Assembly: GCF_010728925.1 (NCBI RefSeq)
Contig: NZ_AP022608.1
Span: 992,001 to 1,056,000, forward strand
Length of the DNA: 64,000 nucleotides
From: Mycolicibacterium gadium
GTDB taxonomy: Bacteria > Actinomycetota > Actinomycetes > Mycobacteriales > Mycobacteriaceae
Reading direction: 5' to 3'
A program made the translations under genes and the position numbers. This document shows positions 17,724-26,179 of this stretch, in pieces. Every line of letters begins with the position of its first letter. The stretch's first letter is position 1. The notes under the pieces are model-generated. The model saw only the letters and a program-made list of their open reading frames with translations. It did not search any database and was not told the DNA's origin.

Positions 17724-17751
17724 ATCATATTATTTCAAGCATCCTTCGCAA
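17724..17751 (-). promoter_or_regulatory. gntK promoter with overlapping palindrome
   Basis: On the minus strand, TTGCGA (17746-17751), 16-nt spacer, TATGAT (17724-17729) matches -35/-10 elements at 4/6 and 5/6. The perfect palindrome ATGATCAT (17721-17728) overlaps the -10, a classic repressor position. The surrounding 17715-17795 is conspicuously AT-rich for this genome. Confidence 0.55.
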
Positions 17752-17798
17752 TCATATGTTTTTAATAACCTCAGCAAAGTCTATGACAGGATGTATAG

Positions 17799-18527
17799 GT
17801 GGTGTCTCAACCAATCGTCGGCGCTCTGCACGGGGGTTTGCTCTCCGCGCTGGGCACCGCGATCGTGTCTGGTGAATATCCGGCCGGTCAGGTCATCACC
17901 CTCGACGGGGTGAGCGCGCAGCACGGTGTCTCCCGCAGCGTCGTGCGCGAAGCGGTTCGGGTACTCGAGTCCATGGGCATGGTGGAGTCCCGCCGCCGGG
18001 TGGGCATCACGATTCAGCCCGCGAGCAAATGGAACGTCTTCGATCCCATTGTGATTCGGTGGCGGCTCGAGTCTGGCGACAAGGCCGCACAACTGCTGTC
18101 ACTCTCGGAGCTGCGCCGAGGCTTCGAACCCGCCGCGGCGGCGCTCGCCGCGCGGCGAGCCGACCCTCATCAGTGCCGCATCATGGCGGCCGCAGTTTCG
18201 GACATGGTTGTCCATGGACGGTCCGGCGACCTCGACGCATACCTGTTGGCCGACAAGATCTTCCACCAGACGATGCTCGAGGCCAGCGGCAACGAGATGT
18301 TCCGCGCGCTGAACGGGGTGGTCGCTGAGGTGCTCACCGGCCGGACCCACCACGGCATGATGCCCGACATCCCGAACCCCGCCGCGATCGCGCTGCACGA
18401 CGAGGTCGCGCGTGCGATCAGACTCCGCGACGAGGCCGCTGCCGAACGCGCCATGCGGGCCATCATCGACGAGGCGGCATCCGCTGTGACCGAAGAGTTT
18501 TCGCCCGAGGGCGCGCCCGAGGCCTAA
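17799..18527 (+). CDS. GntR-superfamily (FadR/FCD) regulator, probable gluconate repressor
   Basis: 242 residues, GTG start (a second GTG at 17802). The winged helix contains GVSAQHGVSRSVVREAVRVLESMGMVESRRRVG, the FadR-type recognition region, followed by an all-helical FCD domain with metal/acid ligands (DKIFHQTMLEASGN, and H in LHDEVARAIR). It is transcribed away from gntK-gntP across an AT-rich 124-nt region. It is inferred to repress the gnt genes until gluconate or a phosphorylated derivative binds. Confidence 0.9.
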   Translation: MVSQPIVGALHGGLLSALGTAIVSGEYPAGQVITLDGVSAQHGVSRSVVREAVRVLESMGMVESRRRVGITIQPASKWNVFDPIVIRWRLESGDKAAQLLSLSELRRGFEPAAAALAARRADPHQCRIMAAAVSDMVVHGRSGDLDAYLLADKIFHQTMLEASGNEMFRALNGVVAEVLTGRTHHGMMPDIPNPAAIALHDEVARAIRLRDEAAAERAMRAIIDEAASAVTEEFSPEGAPEA

Positions 18528-18542
18528 TGGTTAACTGTGGTC

Positions 18543-19433
18543 ATGGACAGGGACCCCACACTCGCGCGGCGCTTCTTCGACCGACTCGAACCGGTACACG
18601 CCGTGACGTACTTCGCCCCGGAGGCTCGCAACGCTCTGGATGGGCTCGGATATCGAGGTTTCTGGATGGGATACTTCGCCGCCCGCTCGGCGCCGTTCGG
18701 TGTGGTGCCTGCCGAGATGGTGACGGCGACCTTCTACAACTTCGCCCCGCAACGCGTGGCGAAGGCGTTGCCCGCGGCGTGGGACATCGCCCCGCCGGCC
18801 GACGCCCTGCGGGCGCGCGAACAATCGGCGGTCGACGCGCTGCGCCGTTACGGCGTCGGCACCGACGACGATCTGGCCACGGTCGCCGACCTCGCCGCCA
18901 AGGCTGCGCGCACCGCTCCCCTTGACGGCCGCCCGCTGTTCGCAGCCAACCTGGCACTCGACTGGCCCGACGAACCGCTGGCCAAGTTATGGCATGCCGT
19001 GACGCTGCTGCGCGAACAGCGCGGTGACGGGCACGTGGCCGTGTTGACGTCCCTCGGCGTATCCGGCCGCGAATGCAACGTCCTGCACGCGGTGGCCGGC
19101 CGGGTACCGAAGGAAATGATCATGCGTAGCCGCGACTACGACGACGATCAATGGGCCCAGCATCGCTACAGATTGTTGCGGCGCGGGCTGCTCGACGAGC
19201 ACGACGAGCTGAGCCCACGGGGTCGCGAACTCAAACAGCGCATCGAGGACACCACCGACGCACTGGCGCTCACGGCACTCGACGCGCTATCCGACGACGA
19301 GGTCGAGACACTCTTCCGCGGCCTGACGCCCATCACCCGGAAAGTGGTCGCCGCCGGCGATGTGCCCGCGGCCACGCCGATGGGGCTGAACCGTGACGAC
19401 CTCAGCGACGGCAGCGCCCACTTGAGCGGCTGA
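18543..19433 (+). CDS. SCO6745-family helix-turn-helix-like protein
   Basis: 296 residues from ATG 18543 (GTG 18537 is possible). The sequence (FFDRLEPVHAVTYFAPEARNALDGLG; FWMGYFAARSAPFG) matches the actinobacterial SCO6745 family, whose C-terminal part (VAGRVPKEMIMRSRDYDDDQW...LLRRGLLDEHDELS) looks like a MarR-type winged helix. Function is not established; it could be a regulator. 15 nt follow the FCD regulator gene on the same strand, so they may be co-transcribed. Confidence 0.75.
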   Translation: MDRDPTLARRFFDRLEPVHAVTYFAPEARNALDGLGYRGFWMGYFAARSAPFGVVPAEMVTATFYNFAPQRVAKALPAAWDIAPPADALRAREQSAVDALRRYGVGTDDDLATVADLAAKAARTAPLDGRPLFAANLALDWPDEPLAKLWHAVTLLREQRGDGHVAVLTSLGVSGRECNVLHAVAGRVPKEMIMRSRDYDDDQWAQHRYRLLRRGLLDEHDELSPRGRELKQRIEDTTDALALTALDALSDDEVETLFRGLTPITRKVVAAGDVPAATPMGLNRDDLSDGSAHLSG

Positions 19434-19453
19434 CAATCCGCGTGAGTGACCGT

Positions 19454-19503
19454 GTTTGCACGTCGACACGCCGTGTCGTGCGTACATTTTGCGGTCGCTC
19501 GCG
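19454..19503 (+). repeat. 50-bp inverted repeat flanking ynfA, left copy
   Basis: Pairs, without gaps, with the reverse complement of 19864-19913 at 41 of 50 positions. It contains the internal dyad CGACACG-C-CGTGTCG (19464-19478) and ends in the fully conserved GGTCGCTCGCG. It begins 20 nt after the stop of the SCO6745-like gene. Confidence 0.8.
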
Positions 19504-19520
19504 ACACGCTGATAGACGTG

Positions 19521-19847
19521 ATGGTGCTGAAATCGGTTGCGCTGTTCGTCCTCGCCGCGGTGCTGGAGATCGGCGGTGCGTGGCTGGTGTGGCACGGCGT
19601 CAGGGAGCACCGCGGGCTCACCTGGATCGGAGCCGGCGTCATCGCGTTGGGTGCGTACGGGTTCGTCGCAGCGTTTCAGTCCGACCCACATTTCGGCAGG
19701 GTGCTTGCCGCATACGGCGGCGTGTTCATCGCGGGGTCGCTGGCATGGGGCATGCTCGCCGACGGCTTCCGGCCCGACCGTTGGGATGTGACAGGTGCCG
19801 TCGTGTCGCTGGTCGGGGTCGGGATCGTCATGTACGGCCCGCGCTGA
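19521..19847 (+). CDS. YnfA-family small membrane protein (UPF0060)
   Basis: 108 residues from ATG 19521 ([21 protein letters not shown]). An upstream frame to 19446 runs through a repeat and is not part of the family. Four helices and the conserved [34 protein letters not shown] and DRWDVTGA motifs identify UPF0060/YnfA, a relative of the SMR drug exporters; some homologues give efflux phenotypes. The gene lies alone between two long inverted repeats. Confidence 0.9.
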   Translation: MVLKSVALFVLAAVLEIGGAWLVWHGVREHRGLTWIGAGVIALGAYGFVAAFQSDPHFGRVLAAYGGVFIAGSLAWGMLADGFRPDRWDVTGAVVSLVGVGIVMYGPR

Positions 19848-19863
19848 GCGGCTACTCATCGGC

Positions 19864-19913
19864 CGCGAGCGACCCCAAAATGCCCGCAGTGCACGGCGTG
19901 TCGGCGTACAGAC
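19864..19913 (-). repeat. 50-bp inverted repeat flanking ynfA, right copy
   Basis: Mirror copy of 19454-19503 at 41/50 identity, placed between the ynfA stop and the 3' end of the convergent kinase-fusion gene. It overlaps a larger dyad GGCCGCGAGCG (19861-19871) / CGCTCGCGGCC (19919-19929). Confidence 0.8.
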
Positions 19914-19932
19914 ACGGCCGCTCGCGGCCGTT

Positions 19933-21888
19933 TCAGCGGGGCGACTGGTTGCGGTTCCATTCGACCCAGCCGACTCCGGTGCGCCCGTCGGCGGTGGTGA
20001 CCGTCGCCCACGCACGCGGGAAGTGGCTGATCCGCCCGTCGGGTGACGTCAGTAGGACCGGAGCGTGTCCACGGATGTCGATGGTCGCGACGAGGTCACC
20101 CGGCGTGTACGTGATCGTGGTCGTGGCCGGCAGATCGTTGCCCGCGAACGTCGCCTCCGCACGGACGCCCTGCAGTTCGACCAGCGGCTCGCCCCGCCGT
20201 TGGGTGTAGCCGATACCGATGGGCGGGGCGCCCGGTATCCGGAGATCGACACCGTGGGCGTGGGTGCCGTCGTCGAAATGCAGTGCGCTCCAGACCCAGT
20301 CCATGGACCACCAGTCGCGCACTCCCCAGGAGTGATCGCGTTGGCCCGGCACGGCGTTTAGCGCGTACTCGCGGCCGTCGACGGTCACCGTGCCCGACAC
20401 CGCGCACGGGATCTCGTATCGCGGGGTGATCCGGTATTGGTACGGCACGCCGACGGTCGTCCAGGTCAACTCCATCGCGGCCTCGACGGGCCTGCCCGGC
20501 TGACCATGTAGGAGCGCGGACGGGTCGTCGTACGCCTGCGCCCTACCCCGCACCGTCACCGTGTAGGTCTGCAGCGGTTCGGCCGCCTCCAGGACCAGGT
20601 CGATGGCTCCGGTGTTCTCGAAATCCAGCAGCGCGATGGTCGGCATGTCCGGACCGCACAGCAGCGCGTTCACCCAGGTGGTGTTCTCGTTGGGCATCAG
20701 CCCCAGCCGCACCCAGCCGCCGATGCCCTGCCGCGGGTCGGCGAAGTCGAAGTACCAGCTCTCGCTCCACAGCGGCTCGTCGCCCGCGGCGTGGGCATGC
20801 TCATCTGCGGGATCAGGCGTTAGCGGTTGCGCCGCAGGGGCTTCGGAGGGGTCTGGCAACATGTCCAGCGCCCCGGTGTCGAGGACGTGGTCGCCGTGCC
20901 GCGACAACATCGTCATGAACATCTCGTCGCCACGTTCGGTCTGCGCGACGAGCATCGAGCTCACTATCGCCATCATCACGCCGAAGAAACTCTGCCGCCG
21001 CACGCCGTCACGTACCTTGTCGAGACTGACTCGGGTGTCGGCACCCAGAGCGTCGTGGTACGCCCGCAGGAGCGCGTCATAGTGTTCGCGGCGGAGATCG
21101 CTTGGCAGCGCGCACCCGAGGAAGTAGGCGACGTCCGTCATGGCCGGGCCCCAGGTGACCGTCTGCCAGTCCACGACCGTCAACGGCCGGTCTGCCTCCG
21201 GCTGACCGAAGAGCATGTTGTCCAACCGGTAGTCGCCGTGCACCAGGCCCATCAGCCGGTCGGGGGCGCTCTCAGCCGCCAGATATGCGTCGAAGCTGCC
21301 GACGAGCCGCTCGCACACCTCACGATGCTCGGGCGCGATCCGATCGCCGTACCGGTCGAGGAAGCCGGCATACAGCGTAGCGATCAAACCCTGGTTCATC
21401 GGCGCATCGCGATTGAGCCAGTCGGCCTGCGCCATCGATGCGTCGCCGAACGCCGGTGCGTGCAGCCGGGCCAGCTCGGCTAGTGCGAGCATCGCCTGTT
21501 CGGTTGTCGCGCCGCGCAGTTCGTCGCCGACGACGGCGGGCGCGGCATCACCGAGCAACAGGTGGAAGGTACCGGTCTCAGGATCGAAGCCGGCGGAATA
21601 GCAGGTCGCCACCGGCCCGCCGCCGAGGTTGGGCGCGATGTCGGTGTAGAAGCGCACCTCGCGCTCGTAGAGCCCGAGTGCCAGGCCGGTCTGCCTGCTC
21701 GCGGGGTCGGTTGCCGCCACCTTCAACACGACCGACGACGGCCCGTCGTTCCCGGACGCGCGGGTCAACTCGACGCGATAGCACTCGCTCATCTGCCCGG
21801 TGCCGATGCGCTCGAACGTGAAATCCGTGACCGGGGTGGCGAGCGCGTCGCTCAGCCACGCGGCCGTCAGATCGGACGGCCGCTCCAT
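19933..21888 (-). CDS. APH-type phosphotransferase fused to CrtC/AttH-like lipocalin domain (DUF7064-like)
   Basis: 651 residues from ATG 21888; the 22 extra upstream residues overlap the amine oxidase. Residues about 1-350 are an aminoglycoside-phosphotransferase/choline-kinase-like fold with catalytic LVHGDYRLDNMLF and metal-binding VVDWQTVTWGPAMTDVAYF. After a Pro/Ala linker (about 355-375), residues 375-651 are a separate beta domain with GQRDHSWGVRDWWSMDW and HFDDGTHAHGVDLR, resembling the DUF7064/hydroxyneurosporene-hydratase (lipocalin-like) group. The C-terminal assignment is from memory of the motif. It may phosphorylate a hydrophobic alcohol or acyl substrate. 4 nt downstream of the amine oxidase, so one operon. 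Confidence 0.75.
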   Translation of the reverse strand: MERPSDLTAAWLSDALATPVTDFTFERIGTGQMSECYRVELTRASGNDGPSSVVLKVAATDPASRQTGLALGLYEREVRFYTDIAPNLGGGPVATCYSAGFDPETGTFHLLLGDAAPAVVGDELRGATTEQAMLALAELARLHAPAFGDASMAQADWLNRDAPMNQGLIATLYAGFLDRYGDRIAPEHREVCERLVGSFDAYLAAESAPDRLMGLVHGDYRLDNMLFGQPEADRPLTVVDWQTVTWGPAMTDVAYFLGCALPSDLRREHYDALLRAYHDALGADTRVSLDKVRDGVRRQSFFGVMMAIVSSMLVAQTERGDEMFMTMLSRHGDHVLDTGALDMLPDPSEAPAAQPLTPDPADEHAHAAGDEPLWSESWYFDFADPRQGIGGWVRLGLMPNENTTWVNALLCGPDMPTIALLDFENTGAIDLVLEAAEPLQTYTVTVRGRAQAYDDPSALLHGQPGRPVEAAMELTWTTVGVPYQYRITPRYEIPCAVSGTVTVDGREYALNAVPGQRDHSWGVRDWWSMDWVWSALHFDDGTHAHGVDLRIPGAPPIGIGYTQRRGEPLVELQGVRAEATFAGNDLPATTTITYTPGDLVATIDIRGHAPVLLTSPDGRISHFPRAWATVTTADGRTGVGWVEWNRNQSPR

Positions 21889-21892
21889 GACG

Positions 21893-23866
21893 TCAGTGGT
21901 GCGCACTGGTCGACGAGGTGTGGCACATGTCGGGCGGTGTTCCCACGACATCAAGGGATGGATTGCGATCGAAGAAGCCGAACGGCTTGAGCCAGAACGA
22001 CACGATGTCGACGGGCATCACCGGCCAATCCTCAGGCCGGGTGATGTGGTGGATACCGAACACGTACCACATCACGACGTCGGTGTTGTCGATCGAACGG
22101 TTGGCCAGCGTCCATTTGGCCAGGCCGGTGTCCGTCGACGACTGATTGACGAATTCGCCAGCAGGCCAACGTTCGTCGGGATGGTTCGGGGTCACCCACA
22201 GAGTATGGCCGATGACACTGGCACGTTCGATCACCGGGGAGTCGGGGTCGAACATCGGCGGGATCGCCCCGCCGGGTACGAGCTTGTACGAGGGGTGCGT
22301 GCCGATGCCGTTGACGACGTTGGGGTTGACGATCTTCCAGGCGCGCTGGGTCGCGTAGTTGACGTCCTGCTTGCCCTGGCTCTCGGTGCGCAACGGGATA
22401 TTGCGCGTCACGAGTGAGAGTCCGTACGGGTTGTCCGGTCCCATCGGTTCGGCGTGAGACTCCGTCATGACGACGGTGTTATCGGTGCCGTCGATGTCCA
22501 TGTCGAGTCGCGCGACCAGGAAGTGCTGGTGGTACGGCGCATAGGTGCGCTCGTCGACGAGCGTGCCGTTGGGGTGCTGCTGACCGGGAGCCACCGGCGT
22601 GGTGACCATGATTCCGGTGGCTCGGATTTCGCACTCGATGTTGCCGTCCTGGTAGAGCCTCCAGTAGATCAGGTATTCGTAGTTGGCGACGGTCACATGC
22701 GACGACACCGTGAGCCTGCGCATCCGGCGCACCTCGGCGCCGATGGTGTGGTCAACGTGCTTCCACAGCACCGCGTTGTCCTCTTCGTGGATGCAGATGG
22801 CGTTGGTGATCGTGTACGGCTCGCCCCTGCTGTTGTGCAGCACCGCGTCCAGATAGCGGATCTCGCCGAGGCAGTCGCAGCCCAGCTCGAGCGATGTGGT
22901 CATGAACCCCAGACCCCACTCGCCGATGTCGAAGGCGGTCCGTCGATAGTGGTCCACCGACGAATCGCGGTAGGGCACGATCATCTCGGCAAGCGATATC
23001 CGGTGTGCCACAGAGCGTTCCCGGTCGCCGTCGCGGTATCTGACGGTGTGCAGCGTCATCCCCTCTCGGTGATTGAAGCCGACGCGAAGCGACCAGTTCT
23101 GCCACTGCAGCAGGTTGCCGTCAAGGGTGAACGACGGGCCCTCGGGTTGCTCGATGTGCAGCGGCTTGAGCGGCTCCCGGCGCGAGGCCGAACGCACCGC
23201 ATCGGGGATCATGCTCGGCACGTATTCGCCCATCACGTCGGGCTTCTCGACCTCACCGGTGTCCTCGACGCGTAATAGTTCCATTGCGTTGAGGTCGATG
23301 ACGCAGTGCAGTCCGCTGACGAGATTCGCATAGGGGCTGCCGCCTGCCGAATCTCTCAGCCAGGTGTCCGACCAGCCGATCCGCCGGTCGCGGTACTCCG
23401 GGGGCGCGACCGCATTGCCGTAGGTCCAGGTATCGAAGAAGACCAGGTCGATGTCGGTGATACCGCGCTTGTTCAGTGCGGCCGCGACGTCGGGGTGAGT
23501 GCGCAGCAGCCGATCGCACTCGGCGAATTCGTCGACAGTGAAGTTGGCCTGCACCCCGGGAATGTGTTCGAACGACTCCACCCGGTCGTCGGTCAGCGAC
23601 ACCGTGCTCTTGTAGGTCGCGTTGGCCGCTCGTTCGAAACAGGTCACCCGCGCGCGGCGGGGCGGGGCCGCTCCCCCGTTGTCGAACTCGCGCAGTGCGG
23701 CCTTGCTGGGTTCGATCAGTTCGATGGACGCGTAACGCCAGCCCGGGCCGGACGTCGCGGACCCTTCGGTTCCGGTGCCGACACCGTGTTCGCGTTGCAA
23801 GATCGACGCGACCGCCGTGAATTCGTCGCCGCTGAGCGGATCCAGGGGGTGAGCCACGGGATTCAC
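21893..23866 (-). CDS. copper-containing primary-amine oxidase
   Basis: 657 residues, GTG start. The topaquinone precursor Tyr is in VANYEYL (about Tyr396, N-Y-E consensus). The catalytic base is in FDIGEWGLG (about Asp313). Copper His ligands are in YHQHFLVARLDMDIDG (about 446 and 448), and a third is in GIHHITRPEDWPVMP. Spacings agree with Arthrobacter amine oxidase. Reaction: primary amine plus O2 and water to aldehyde, ammonia and H2O2. No secretion signal. Lies between a carboxylesterase and a kinase-fusion gene in one orientation. Confidence 0.93.
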   Translation of the reverse strand: MNPVAHPLDPLSGDEFTAVASILQREHGVGTGTEGSATSGPGWRYASIELIEPSKAALREFDNGGAAPPRRARVTCFERAANATYKSTVSLTDDRVESFEHIPGVQANFTVDEFAECDRLLRTHPDVAAALNKRGITDIDLVFFDTWTYGNAVAPPEYRDRRIGWSDTWLRDSAGGSPYANLVSGLHCVIDLNAMELLRVEDTGEVEKPDVMGEYVPSMIPDAVRSASRREPLKPLHIEQPEGPSFTLDGNLLQWQNWSLRVGFNHREGMTLHTVRYRDGDRERSVAHRISLAEMIVPYRDSSVDHYRRTAFDIGEWGLGFMTTSLELGCDCLGEIRYLDAVLHNSRGEPYTITNAICIHEEDNAVLWKHVDHTIGAEVRRMRRLTVSSHVTVANYEYLIYWRLYQDGNIECEIRATGIMVTTPVAPGQQHPNGTLVDERTYAPYHQHFLVARLDMDIDGTDNTVVMTESHAEPMGPDNPYGLSLVTRNIPLRTESQGKQDVNYATQRAWKIVNPNVVNGIGTHPSYKLVPGGAIPPMFDPDSPVIERASVIGHTLWVTPNHPDERWPAGEFVNQSSTDTGLAKWTLANRSIDNTDVVMWYVFGIHHITRPEDWPVMPVDIVSFWLKPFGFFDRNPSLDVVGTPPDMCHTSSTSAHH

Positions 23867-23917
23867 GCAACCACATTCCCGGTTGGATGCGCAGCGATTT
23901 CAGGCACTGCTACGGAT

Positions 23918-25426
23918 TCAGCGGCCCGCCAGCGTGAAGCCCTCCCACGCCTGGCGGCGATCGGCATGCGGATCGAATTCGACGCGCGGCCGGCTGTCGA
24001 AAACCCACACTGCCCGCTCTGGCTCCGCGTAGGTAGGCCATCCGGTGCCGGGTACCCCGGTCTGGGCGAACGCGCGCCAGCGCTGCTGTATGTCGTCGCT
24101 GACGCGCAATGCCGTCTTGCGATCCGCGGCGGCGGTGAGCAGCTTCCCGAAAGCCGTTCGGTACACGTCGAACACCGCGAGCAACTCTGTCGCATGCGTG
24201 GCGCCAAGGCCCGACCATCGCAACGTCCGGGGCGCATAGTCGTAGCGGTACAGGTACGTCGGCGCGTGTCTGCTGTGCGCCTCGGCGATCTGCCACGCCG
24301 CCGACCCGAACGCGAAATCCCCGCCGAACTGGATACACGCCGCCGAGTCCGGGTAGCCGGGGTAGGCGGACGTAATGCGTTCACGTTCAGCGGGTTCGGT
24401 TCCGGAGAGCAGTCGCTCGATCATGGGCTCCGTCATCGGCAACAGCTTGAGGAACCGGCCGAACAGCCGGGCCTCGTCGGCGTTGGTGCCGACGATGAGC
24501 GGCACGCTGTGGGCATGCCCTTCGCGCATCGCCTCGACGGGGTCCAGCGGTAGGTACTCGGAGCCGCTGGTGGGGCCTGCCGCGAAGGCGCCGAGCATTT
24601 CGCGCTGGCCCGCGACGATGAGCCGTTCGAACGCGGTCACGAGCTCCGTCGGCCGGGCCGCCATCACGGCTGCCGCGCCGTCGGGCTCGTTCGGGTCGAC
24701 CAGCTCGGCGAATTTTGCCGCGTAGTCCGCTGCGATATCCGGCGTGCGCACCATTCCGGCGGCCGGGCTTTCGGAAATCGCTTGGGCGAAAAGGCCTTTA
24801 GCGGCGGGGACGGCCAGCAGCGTGGCCACTGCGTGGGCACCGGCACTCTCGCCGAAGATCGTCACCTTCTCCGGGTCGCCGCCGAAGACCGCGATGTTTT
24901 CGCGCACCCAGCTCAAGGCCATCACCAGGTCTCGCAGGTAGAGGTTGTCGTCGAAGGTGTGGCTGCCGTTGGACAACGACGACAGGTCAAGACATCCCAG
25001 GGGTCCCAGCCGGTAGTTGACCGATACGTAGATGCAACCCTGGCGTGCCAACGCCGCACCGTCGTAGATCGGCGTCGCCGAGCTGCCCATGAAATAACCG
25101 CCGCCGTGGATGAACACCATGACGGGCAACGGGTCTTCCGGCAGCCTCTTCGGCGCCACCACGTTGAGCGTCAGGCAGTCCTCGCTCATCGGCTGGTATT
25201 TGCCCGGCGCGAGAAGGGTGTACATGCGCTGCTGGGGTGCGCAGTAGCCGACTCCGTGGCAGTACCGCACGCCCGGCCAGGCCTGGACGGGTTGCGGCGC
25301 GCGCAGGCGCAACCGACCGACCGGCGGGCTGGCGTACGGGATCGCACGCCAGCGGTTCACGCCGTCGCGCGTGAAGCCCTCAACGATGCCGGAGGCGATG
25401 GTTGCGCGGACCGTGTGTTCGTGCAT
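23918..25426 (-). CDS. type-B carboxylesterase/para-nitrobenzyl esterase family
   Basis: 502 residues from ATG 25426 (an adjoining ATG lies at 25429). Seen: RAIPYASPPVGRLR opening, SEDCLTLNVVAP, oxyanion HGGGYFMGS, nucleophile FGESAGAHA, acid in GTNADEARLFGRF, and catalytic His in GATHATELLAVF. All type-B esterase landmarks are present. No signal peptide, so cytoplasmic. It hydrolyses carboxylic esters of unknown identity. It is 51 nt upstream of the amine oxidase on the same strand and probably first in that unit. It is divergent from a lipoprotein gene. Confidence 0.9.
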   Translation of the reverse strand: MHEHTVRATIASGIVEGFTRDGVNRWRAIPYASPPVGRLRLRAPQPVQAWPGVRYCHGVGYCAPQQRMYTLLAPGKYQPMSEDCLTLNVVAPKRLPEDPLPVMVFIHGGGYFMGSSATPIYDGAALARQGCIYVSVNYRLGPLGCLDLSSLSNGSHTFDDNLYLRDLVMALSWVRENIAVFGGDPEKVTIFGESAGAHAVATLLAVPAAKGLFAQAISESPAAGMVRTPDIAADYAAKFAELVDPNEPDGAAAVMAARPTELVTAFERLIVAGQREMLGAFAAGPTSGSEYLPLDPVEAMREGHAHSVPLIVGTNADEARLFGRFLKLLPMTEPMIERLLSGTEPAERERITSAYPGYPDSAACIQFGGDFAFGSAAWQIAEAHSRHAPTYLYRYDYAPRTLRWSGLGATHATELLAVFDVYRTAFGKLLTAAADRKTALRVSDDIQQRWRAFAQTGVPGTGWPTYAEPERAVWVFDSRPRVEFDPHADRRQAWEGFTLAGR

Positions 25427-25501
25427 CACCCGACGTTAGCGAATGCTGTCCGCCGCCGCGCCTGGACGGTGTCGGCGAGTCGGCCCGCTAGCCTGGCCGG
25501 T

Positions 25502-26179
25502 ATGCGACTCACTGGGCTGATCGCGATCTTGATACTGGTGGCGGGGTGTTCATCCTCGACAGATGGCGGGGCCGAACGAATCACCCCGATACCGCCCAAC
25601 ACCAGCAGGCCATCGTCGACTACCACCACGACGACCACGGCACCCGTCAAACCGCCGGACCCCGGCGCGCCGGTGGCCGACGTCATCGCCTGGATCGAGG
25701 CGGGTGAGACGGCCGACGCCGCGGAGTACCACACTGCGGTACGTGACGGGGCGACCACCGATCTCGGCGCGGACGTCGCGTTCGTCACACCGTCGGGCAA
25801 GACCAACTGCATGACCGACTCCAAATACGCCGATGGTGCCCTGGCGTGTTTGGTCGACCTCGTCAACCCGCCGCCGAAGCCGGAGGACGCGTACGGCGAG
25901 TGGAAGGGCGGCTGGGTCGACTTCGACGGCCAGAGTGTCGAGGTCGGATCTGTGCGCGGCGACCCCGGCAGGTTCACTGCGGGAACCGGGCCCGAACTGC
26001 CCTACGGCCGGGCGCTGGGCTTCGGCGACTACCAGTGCCGCGTCGACACCGTCGGTCTGTACTGCGCCAACCGCGCGCACGACACGGCGGTCAGGTTCAG
26101 CGACGCGGGTATCGAACCGTTCGGTTGCCTGCAGCCGGCCACTGCTCCGCCGCAGATCGGCGAGAGGTTCAGCTGTTGA
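25502..26179 (+). CDS. secreted lipoprotein of unknown function
   Basis: 225 residues from ATG 25502. Signal peptide MRLTGLIAILILVAGC with lipobox Cys16, then a Ser/Thr-rich spacer (TTTTTTT). The mature domain has four to five Cys (TNCMTDSKY, LACLVDL, YQCRVDTVGLYCA, FGCLQP) probably forming disulfides outside the membrane. Similar actinobacterial lipoproteins are uncharacterised. The last 11 nt overlap the convergent cdf gene. Confidence 0.82.
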   Translation: MRLTGLIAILILVAGCSSSTDGGAERITPIPPNTSRPSSTTTTTTTAPVKPPDPGAPVADVIAWIEAGETADAAEYHTAVRDGATTDLGADVAFVTPSGKTNCMTDSKYADGALACLVDLVNPPPKPEDAYGEWKGGWVDFDGQSVEVGSVRGDPGRFTAGTGPELPYGRALGFGDYQCRVDTVGLYCANRAHDTAVRFSDAGIEPFGCLQPATAPPQIGERFSC

